Source: Methylorubrum extorquens
GTDB lineage: Bacteria > Pseudomonadota > Alphaproteobacteria > Rhizobiales > Beijerinckiaceae
Length of the DNA: 28,632 nucleotides
Reading direction: 5' to 3'
NCBI GenBank assembly: GCA_019695455.1
Contig: JAEUAC010000044.1
Coordinates: 1 to 28,632 of the forward strand
The position numbers were made by a program, and so were the translations under genes. Each line of letters begins with the position of its first letter. Within the stretch, counting starts at the first letter, position 1. This document shows positions 23,942-28,632 of the stretch, piece after piece. The notes under the pieces were generated by a model, which was given only the letters and a program-made list of their open reading frames with translations, searched no databases and had not been told where the DNA came from.

Positions 23942-25240
23942 TCAGGCGATACGCTTGATGTCGAGCGAGGCGAGGTAGGCGGACGGGTTCTCCGGGTCGA
24001 AGACCTTGCCGTCGAAGAACGTCTCCTTGCCCCGGGACTTGCCGGCCGGGATGTCGGCGGCCGGCACGCCCAGGTCCTTGGCGGCCTCGCGCCACAGATC
24101 CTCCCGGTTCACCTTGGCGACCATCGCCTTGACGTCCGTGTCGGGCGCGAACTTGCCCCAGCGCATGTCCTCGGTCAGGAACCAGGCGTCGTGGCTCTGG
24201 AACGGGTAGGACGCGTGGTCCTGCCAGAACTTCATGAAGTGCGGGCTCGCCTTCTCGACCCGGCCCGTGCCGTAGTCGAAGACGCCCTTGATGCGCTGGA
24301 CGACATCGGAGACCGGCACGTTCATCCATTGCCGCTTGGCCACGATGGCGGCCATCTCGTCCTTGTTCTCCATCCGGTCGCACCATTGCTGGGCTTCCAG
24401 GACGGCCATCAGCAGGGCCTTGCTGGCGCGCGGATACTTGTCGACGAAGGACGCGCGCAGACCGAGCGCCTTCTCGGGATGCTTGTTCCAGATCTCTCCG
24501 GTCGTGACGGCCGTGTAGCCGATGCCCTGATTGACGAGTTGCTCGTTCCAGGGCTCGCCGACGCAGAAGCAATCCTGCGTGCCGACCTTCATGTTGGCGA
24601 CCATCTGGGGCGGCGGGACGACGATGGTCTCGATGTCGCGATCGGGGTCGATCCCGCCGGCCGCGAGCCAGTAGCGGAGCCAGAGGTCGTGCGTGCCGCC
24701 CGGGAAGGTCATGGCGGCCTTCACGGACTTGCCCGCCGCCTTCTTCTTCTCGATCGCCGCCTTGAAGGGCCGCGCATCGAGCCCGAGCTTCAGGTCCTTG
24801 TATTCGTTGGATACCGAGATGCACTGGCTGTCGAGGTTCAGTCGAGCGAGAATGTACATCGGCACGGGAACGTTGTTCTGAGTCACGCGGCCCGCCGAGA
24901 TCAGGTACGGCATGGGCGTCAGGATATGCGCACCGTCGATGCCGTTGCCCTCGCCGCCGAGGACCAGGTTGTCCCGGGTCGTTCCCCAGGAGGCCTGCTT
25001 CAGGACTTCGACGTCCGGCATGCCGTGCTTGGCGAAGAGGCCCTTCTCCTTGGCGACGAAGAGCGGCGCGGCGTCCGTGAGCGCGATGAAGCCGAGCTTC
25101 GCGCCCTTCACCTCGGGCCCGGCGCCTTGCGCGAAGGCTCCTCCGGGCAATGCTGTCCGAAGTGCCGCCATCGTGGCGAGGGCGGATCCGACGACTGTGA
25201 AGGACTGGCGCCGGTTGAAGGTGTCGGACGGCTTCGTCAT
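23942..25240 (-). CDS. nrtA: Nitrate ABC transporter substrate-binding protein, Tat-exported
   Basis: A 432-aa NrtA/CmpA-family periplasmic nitrate-binding protein. The N-terminus NRRQSFTVVGSALATMAAL is a twin-arginine signal (RR at 10-11) with cleavage near AFA-QG. Nitrate-family landmarks are FIALTDAAPLFVAKEKGLFAKHGM, SWGTTRDNLVLGG, VPPPQMVANMKVGTQDCFCVGEPWN and the C-terminal SHDAWFLTEDMRWGKF. The ATG at 25240 is the first start after the leader terminator. The frame stays open upstream through the leader, but such a start would translate the antiterminator RNA. First structural gene of the nitrate operon and paralogous to nasS. Confidence 0.96.
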   Translation of the reverse strand: MTKPSDTFNRRQSFTVVGSALATMAALRTALPGGAFAQGAGPEVKGAKLGFIALTDAAPLFVAKEKGLFAKHGMPDVEVLKQASWGTTRDNLVLGGEGNGIDGAHILTPMPYLISAGRVTQNNVPVPMYILARLNLDSQCISVSNEYKDLKLGLDARPFKAAIEKKKAAGKSVKAAMTFPGGTHDLWLRYWLAAGGIDPDRDIETIVVPPPQMVANMKVGTQDCFCVGEPWNEQLVNQGIGYTAVTTGEIWNKHPEKALGLRASFVDKYPRASKALLMAVLEAQQWCDRMENKDEMAAIVAKRQWMNVPVSDVVQRIKGVFDYGTGRVEKASPHFMKFWQDHASYPFQSHDAWFLTEDMRWGKFAPDTDVKAMVAKVNREDLWREAAKDLGVPAADIPAGKSRGKETFFDGKVFDPENPSAYLASLDIKRIA

Positions 25241-25274
25241 CGCGTCAGGGCCTCGTTCGGGCTGGGCACAATAG

Positions 25275-25308
25275 AAAAACCGCCGGCCGGCTCTCCGAAC
25301 GACCACGG
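25275..25308 (-). terminator. Intrinsic terminator in the nrtA leader
   Basis: On the minus strand CCGTGGTCG (25300-25308) pairs with CGGCCGGCGG (25280-25289) as a 9-bp stem with one U-G wobble and one bulged G, a 10-nt loop, and then five T residues (25275-25279). It lies 34 nt before the nrtA start, so transcripts ending here never reach the structural genes. Confidence 0.8.
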
Positions 25309-25520
25309 GAGGTTCCCGGGCGATGGAGGCCAGTCCAGCGGCGCTGCTGACGGCTTCGATGGTCGCCGTCTTCGTTGACGGCCTCCACGTTGTACATGGG
25401 GACGCTCGTCCCAGCCAGATCCGCCCTGATTGAACTTGGTCCAATCTGACGCTTTCACTGCCGATATTTGCAGCGCCGGGCCGCGTGCGCTGCACAATCG
25501 TCAGGCAGGCCGCCCCGGCG
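25309..25520 (-). promoter_or_regulatory. nasS-nrtA intergenic leader region
   Basis: This is the upstream part of the 280-bp gap, containing the transcription start for nrtA or the read-through path from nasS. It is less GC-rich than its surroundings. Besides the antiterminator it holds a GTGC-agc-GCAC palindrome (about 25483-25494), a TTGG-a-CCAA palindrome near 25440 and a GGGAC-gagc-GTCCC hairpin (25399-25412). I could not place a convincing sigma-70 or sigma-54 promoter; the palindromes are possible activator sites. Confidence 0.45.
25329..25382 (-). promoter_or_regulatory. ANTAR-type antiterminator RNA: two hexaloop hairpins bound by NasT
   Basis: P1 (25365-25382) is GCCGTC/GACGGC around the hexaloop AACGAA. 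P2 is TCAGC/GCTGG around the hexaloop AGCGCC (25335-25350), extended by an outer GCC/GGC to 25329-25354. Both loops have A at position 1 and G at position 4, the defining feature of RNAs recognised by ANTAR proteins, and a 10-nt linker joins them. The terminator follows 20 nt later. The 8-bp pairing TGGAGGCC (25379-25386) with GGCCTCCA would break P1, and GACGGC can also pair with a downstream GCCGTC, so alternative folds exist. Confidence 0.85.
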
Positions 25521-26564
25521 CTAGGGAGCGGCGCAGCCGGCGCGTGCCGCCCACGGCGCAGGGTCGAAGACGGCACGCGCCGGTTCGGCGTGCGCCACGT
25601 CCGCCGGGGCGCGCTGCCCGGCCTCGGCCATCAGGGCGAGGATGCGCGCGGCCTGGCCGGGATCCGGCCGGTGCAGGTCGCCGCCGAACCGGAGATAGGC
25701 GGGATCGGCCAGCACCGTCCCGTCGCGGTCGGCGAGGAGGCGGCCGTCGAGCGTCCGCCGCAGGATCGCGGGATCGATGCCGAGATGCCGCGCCTCGCCG
25801 AGGAGGCTCGCGAGGTCGGCCCCGTTCGCCGGGTCCGCGCACCATTCCGCGGCCTCGGCGAGCGCCGCGACCAGCGCGTCCGTCACGGACGGAGCGAGGC
25901 GGCCCCGCGGGGCGGCGAGGAGCTTCTCCTGCAGGTCGGGCATCAGGTGGCAGCCGAGCGACGCGATCCGGCCGATCCCCGATTCGACCGCGACGCTGTT
26001 CCAGGGCGAGCCCACGCAGAAGCCGTCGACGGCGCCCGCCCGGAGCGCGTCCACCATGTAGGGCGGCGGCACCACCGTGATCCGCACGTCGCGGTCGGGA
26101 TCGATGCCGCCGAGCCGCAGGAAGGCGCGGAGCTGGTAGGTGTGGAAGCTGAACGGGAACACGGTCGCGAAGGTCGCCGGCCGTCCGGCGCCGCGGCGGC
26201 GGAGCGCCCTGCCGAGGCTCGTCGCCACGGCGGCCGGGCCGTCGATCGGCCCCTCGGCCGCGAGCGCCGCCCAGAGGGCCGCCGAGACCGTGACGGCGTT
26301 GCCGTTCAGCCCGAGGCAGAAGGGCGCGACGAGCGGCACCGGCCCGCCCGGCGACAGGCCGACGGCGGTCGCGACGGCCAGCGGGGCGAGCAGGTGGGCC
26401 GCGTCCACGATTCCGAGGAGGAGCTTGTCCCGCAGCGTCGCCCAGGACGGCTCCCGCTCCAGCACCAGCGACAGCCCGTGCCGGGTCGCGAAGCCGCGCT
26501 CGGCCGCCGCGATCACGACGGCCGCATCCGTGAGCGGCACGTAGCCGATCCGCAGCTCCGTCAT
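25521..26564 (-). CDS. nasS: Nitrate sensor NasS (cytoplasmic NrtA-like protein)
   Basis: A 347-aa NrtA homologue without a signal peptide; it starts directly with the binding fold, MTELRIGYVPLTDAAVVIAAAE. It shares with NrtA the segments SWATLRDKLLLG, VPPPYMVDALRAGAVDGFCVGSPWN and GIGRIASLG. In Azotobacter, Paracoccus and Bradyrhizobium, NasS binds NasT when nitrate is absent and releases it when nitrate or nitrite binds. Its ATG overlaps the nasT stop (ATGA junction), which fits equimolar production of the two partners. Confidence 0.93.
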   Translation of the reverse strand: MTELRIGYVPLTDAAVVIAAAERGFATRHGLSLVLEREPSWATLRDKLLLGIVDAAHLLAPLAVATAVGLSPGGPVPLVAPFCLGLNGNAVTVSAALWAALAAEGPIDGPAAVATSLGRALRRRGAGRPATFATVFPFSFHTYQLRAFLRLGGIDPDRDVRITVVPPPYMVDALRAGAVDGFCVGSPWNSVAVESGIGRIASLGCHLMPDLQEKLLAAPRGRLAPSVTDALVAALAEAAEWCADPANGADLASLLGEARHLGIDPAILRRTLDGRLLADRDGTVLADPAYLRFGGDLHRPDPGQAARILALMAEAGQRAPADVAHAEPARAVFDPAPWAARAGCAAP

Positions 26565-27148
26565 TCGAGCAGCTCGAAGGAGGTGACCAGCGCCTGGGCG
26601 ATCTCGGCGAGCTTGCGCCCCTCGTTCATGGCCTTGCGGCGGAGCAGCCCGTAGGCCTCCTCCTCCGTCACGCCCTTGGCCTTCATGAGGAGCCCCTTCG
26701 CGCGCTCCACCACCTTGCGGGCGGCGAGTTCGGAGCGGGCCTCCGTCAGCTCGCGCTGCAGCTTGGCGAAGGCGTTGAAGCGGAGCACCGCGACGTCGAT
26801 GATGGACTTCACGCGCTCGGGCTTCAGCCCGTCGACCACGTAGGCCGAGATGCCCGCATCCACGGCCGCCTCCATGGTGGCCGCGTCCGAGCGGTCCACG
26901 AACATGGCGACCGGCCGCTCGACGAGCCGGGAGACGTGGAACAGCTGCTCGAGGAGGTCGCGGCTCGGGCTGTCGAGGTCGATGACGACGACGTCCGGAT
27001 CGACCTCCTGCAGCCGGGCGAGCAGACCCGCCGTGTCGGGGATGACGACCACCTCCCGGATGCCCGAGGCCCGCAGGCCCTCCTCCACGATCGCGGCGCG
27101 GGCGGGATTGAGGTCGATGACCGCGACGGTGAGTTCGGTGTTCGGCAT
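26561..27148 (-). CDS. nasT: ANTAR-domain antiterminator NasT
   Basis: A 195-aa RNA-binding regulator. The N-terminal half is a receiver-like domain (VAVIDLNPARAAIVEEGL, then DPDVVVIDLDSPSRD with the potential phospho-acceptor Asp). The C-terminal half is an ANTAR domain (about residues 125-190) with AARKVVERAKGLLMKAKGVTEEEAYGLLRRKAMNEGRKLAEIAQ. NasT binds dual-hexaloop leader RNA and prevents terminator formation; such an RNA lies just before nrtA. NasS, encoded next, is its nitrate-sensitive inhibitor. A sigma-54 promoter lies 34-48 nt before the ATG. Confidence 0.95.
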   Translation of the reverse strand: MPNTELTVAVIDLNPARAAIVEEGLRASGIREVVVIPDTAGLLARLQEVDPDVVVIDLDSPSRDLLEQLFHVSRLVERPVAMFVDRSDAATMEAAVDAGISAYVVDGLKPERVKSIIDVAVLRFNAFAKLQRELTEARSELAARKVVERAKGLLMKAKGVTEEEAYGLLRRKAMNEGRKLAEIAQALVTSFELLE

Positions 27149-27181
27149 GCCCCGGAGGTGCCTGGGTTCGGCCGTCCGGCG

Positions 27182-27196
27182 GCAAGGCTCGTGCCA
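27182..27196 (-). promoter_or_regulatory. Sigma-54 (RpoN) promoter of nasT-nasS
   Basis: The minus strand reads C-TGGCACG-agcc-TTGC, an exact match to the -24/-12 consensus TGGCACG-N4-TTGC, with the preferred pyrimidine before it. It lies within the 52-nt gap between the 114-aa gene and nasT, placing the transcription start near 27171 and leaving a short 5' UTR. Sigma-54 promoters of nitrogen genes are normally activated by NtrC; no complete NtrC site was seen nearby. Confidence 0.85.
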
Positions 27197-27200
27197 GCCG

Positions 27201-27545
27201 TCAGCGCCGGCGCGAGACGACCTCGGCGAGTTCGTCGGGCGTCGGCGGCACCTCGCGGTCCCAGGCATGGCCGAAGACCCGATCCGTGTCGGCCGGGATG
27301 CGCGCCTCGTCGTAGGGGCCGGACGGGCGGCCGTCGCGCGAGCGGACGACGAGGATCGGCAGCGGCGGCAGGCCGCGCGCCTCGCACCAGAGGAGAAGCG
27401 GCATCAGGATCCAGGACAGGCCGATCGGCGCCCCGAGCCCGAGCGCCCCCGCGAAGGTCCCGTAGGTCACGCGCTCGCACCGCGCGGCCCGGCCGGCGAG
27501 GTCGGCGAAGACCGCCGGCGCGACCGCGAACCTGTGGCCGCTCAC
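27201..27545 (-). CDS. Conserved-looking protein of unknown function overlapping gcvH
   Basis: A 114-aa protein I cannot assign. It starts at a GTG sharing GTGA with the gcvH stop codon, so it is coupled to gcvH. Visible features are an N-terminal helix, the segment RVTYGTFAGALGLGAPIGLSWILMPLLLWCEARGLPPLPILVV and a charged C-terminus with PPTPDELAEVV. The pattern 'TYG-LA-LG ... CE-RGLPPL-ILVV---G-P' recalls a small alpha/beta domain seen beside nuclease and DNA-repair-like proteins, but that is only a resemblance. One Cys-containing motif; no signal peptide. Confidence 0.7.
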   Translation of the reverse strand: MSGHRFAVAPAVFADLAGRAARCERVTYGTFAGALGLGAPIGLSWILMPLLLWCEARGLPPLPILVVRSRDGRPSGPYDEARIPADTDRVFGHAWDREVPPTPDELAEVVSRRR

Positions 27546-27907
27546 GCGCCCACGAAGGCCCGGTACGCCGCCTCGTCCATCAGGTCGTCGAGCTCGGCCG
27601 GATCGGACAGGGCGAGCGTGAAGAACCAGCCCTGCCCCGTGGGGTCGTCGTTCACGGCCTCCGGCGCGGCCAGGAGCGCGTCGTTGACGGAGGCGACCGC
27701 GCCGGAGACGGGCGCGAAGACCTCGTTGGCGGCCTTGACGCTCTCGACCACGGCCGCCGCCTCGCCCTGGCCGAGCGTCCGGCCCACGCGCGGCAGCTCG
27801 ACATGGACGATGTCGCCGAGCTGCTCCTGGGCGTGCGGCGTGATGCCGACGACCGCCCTGTCGCCGTCGAGGCGGACGTATTGGTGCTCGCGCGTGTACC
27901 GGATCAT
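27542..27907 (-). CDS. gcvH: Glycine cleavage system H-type lipoyl protein
   Basis: H protein carries the lipoyl arm that shuttles the aminomethyl group between P, T and L proteins. The 121-aa product shows the family start YTREHQYVRLDGDRAVVGIT and the lipoylation loop VVESVKAANEVFAPVSG with K58 as the lipoyl lysine, then DPTGQGWFFTLALSDP. It has the usual GcvH length. No gcvT or gcvP is in the window; the partner is a 114-aa unknown. GcvH-like proteins can also serve lipoate relay. The ATG has no Shine-Dalgarno sequence and may be leaderless. Confidence 0.93.
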   Translation of the reverse strand: MIRYTREHQYVRLDGDRAVVGITPHAQEQLGDIVHVELPRVGRTLGQGEAAAVVESVKAANEVFAPVSGAVASVNDALLAAPEAVNDDPTGQGWFFTLALSDPAELDDLMDEAAYRAFVGA

Positions 27908-27914
27908 GGCCGCG

Positions 27915-27944
27915 AGTAAGGGCGTCGCGGCCGCTCCCTGTCAA
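27915..27944 (-). promoter_or_regulatory. Candidate sigma-70 promoter of gcvH (leaderless transcript)
   Basis: A perfect -35 TTGACA (27939-27944, minus strand) is followed after 18 nt by CTTACT (27915-27920), a weak -10. Transcription would start about 7 nt later, at or next to the gcvH ATG (27907), in keeping with the missing ribosome binding site. Confidence 0.4.
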
Positions 27945-28033
27945 CGCGCGGCGCCGGGCGCGCGCGACCTTGGAAATGCCGCACGGACCGGCTCAGGGAG
28001 GGCGCGCGGCCGGGGTCGCGCGTGGGAGACGAC

Positions 28034-28632
28034 ATGGAAGCCAGGGTTCATCGGCGGCAATGGATCGCGCTGGCGGGCGCGGCCGCGCTCGCGCCGGGTC
28101 TCGCCCGCGCCCAGGATGGCGCCGCCAACCAGTGGTTTCCGCTGACCGGCGACGACGGCCGACCGGTCCCGAACACGCGGGTCGCCGTCGAACTGCAGGA
28201 GGAGGTGGAGGACCTGCCGGGGCTGATCTGGGGCGGGCCGGCCACGGCCTCCGTCCGCCTCGTCGAGTTCTTCGACTTCAACTGCCCCTGGTGCCGGCAG
28301 GCCGACCGGACGGTCGCGTCCCTCGTGCGCGAGGATCGCGACCTGCGCATCGGGCTCGTGAACAACCCGATCCTGTCGCCGCATTCCGCCCAGGCCGCGA
28401 AGGTCGAGCTCGCCGTGCTGCGCAAGGGCGGCGCCCGGGCCGCCCGGGCACTGGGCCAGGCCCTCTACGCCGCCCCGGGCCGCATCGACGGCCCCCGCGC
28501 GCTCGACGCCGCCAAGGCCGCCGGCTTCGACCGGGCCGAGATCGAGCGCATCGCCGACGGGCCGGACGTGGCCGACACGCTCCGGCGCCAGATGCGCCTC
28601 GCCGCCTCGATCGGCCTCTCGGCCACGCCCTC
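28034..28632 (+). CDS. DsbA-family thiol oxidoreductase, Tat-type signal, partial at window end
   Basis: At least 199 residues, running off the window without a stop. The N-terminus VHRRQWIALAGAAALAPGLARAQ is a twin-arginine-like signal with cleavage after ARA. The thioredoxin-fold active site is C84-P-W-C87 in FFDFNCPWCRQ, and the cis-proline loop appears at SATP just at the edge. Such periplasmic proteins oxidise or isomerise disulfides, or serve as c-type cytochrome thiol reductants. It is divergent from gcvH across a 126-bp gap with no other recognisable signal on this strand. Confidence 0.9.
   Translation, partial: MEARVHRRQWIALAGAAALAPGLARAQDGAANQWFPLTGDDGRPVPNTRVAVELQEEVEDLPGLIWGGPATASVRLVEFFDFNCPWCRQADRTVASLVREDRDLRIGLVNNPILSPHSAQAAKVELAVLRKGGARAARALGQALYAAPGRIDGPRALDAAKAAGFDRAEIERIADGPDVADTLRRQMRLAASIGLSATP

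Noticed and set aside
25399..25412. GGGAC-gagc-GTCCC hairpin as one of the ANTAR hairpins
   Set aside because: It has a tetraloop with no A1/G4 hexaloop. The pair at 25329-25382 fits the rule better.
25465..25485. Sigma-54 promoter before nrtA (GG...GC near a CGGCCCGGCGCTGC segment)
   Set aside because: The GG and GC are separated by 9 instead of 10 nt and the flanks do not match TGGCACG-N4-TTGC.
23942..25576. nrtA start upstream of the leader, up to 25576
   Set aside because: The frame happens to be open, but it would translate the antiterminator hairpins and terminator and put a signal peptide in the middle of the protein.

Overview
The window looks like a chromosomal segment of a high-GC alphaproteobacterium, most likely Hyphomicrobiales (Rhizobiales) and possibly near Methylobacteriaceae. 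The reasons are the GC-rich codon use, the tRNA-Trp/secE/nusG/rplK/rplA order, a NasS/NasT nitrate regulon, and the palindromic intergenic repeats whose translated frames give the familiar 'GEGRMRG' string. Genus cannot be fixed from the sequence alone. No insertion sequence, prophage or CRISPR array was seen.

Layout. (1) 1-2906, minus strand: a probable L10-type leader, rplA, rplK, a repeat-bearing gap, nusG, secE and tRNA-Trp (CCA). (2) 3056-7959: a small-molecule and accessory stretch with a secreted serine hydrolase, a 68-aa unknown protein, a fluoroacetate-dehalogenase-like hydrolase in which every active-site residue I checked is present, an HxlR regulator divergent from two VOC proteins, and a DUF1428 protein. 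(3) 8058-13746, plus strand: a Ugp-like carbohydrate or glycerol-phosphate ABC importer (ATPase, Tat-exported binding protein, two permeases) ending in an endonuclease/exonuclease/phosphatase-family enzyme. It is interrupted by palindromic repeats and an antisense DUF559 gene. One repeat copy is read through as the N-terminus of the second permease. (4) 13747-13849: a short-unit tandem repeat between convergent genes.

(5) 13850-27148, minus strand: a complete nitrate assimilation regulon. In transcription order it is nasT-nasS, an untranslated leader, nrtA-nrtB-nrtD, a NAD(P)H/FAD oxidoreductase, nirA, a CysJ-like flavoprotein with an Fe-S motif, nasA and a HemD-family gene. Nitrate is imported by NrtABD, reduced to nitrite by NasA and to ammonium by siroheme-dependent NirA; the two flavoproteins are the likely electron donors. 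Control can be read from the DNA. A near-perfect sigma-54 promoter precedes nasT. The leader before nrtA carries two hexaloop hairpins with A at loop position 1 and G at position 4, the RNA signature bound by ANTAR proteins such as NasT, followed by an intrinsic terminator. Nitrogen limitation would thus make NasT/NasS, and nitrate would free NasT from NasS to antiterminate the structural genes.

(6) 27201-28632: gcvH (apparently leaderless) overlapping a 114-aa gene of unknown function, then a divergent Tat-exported DsbA-like protein cut by the window edge.
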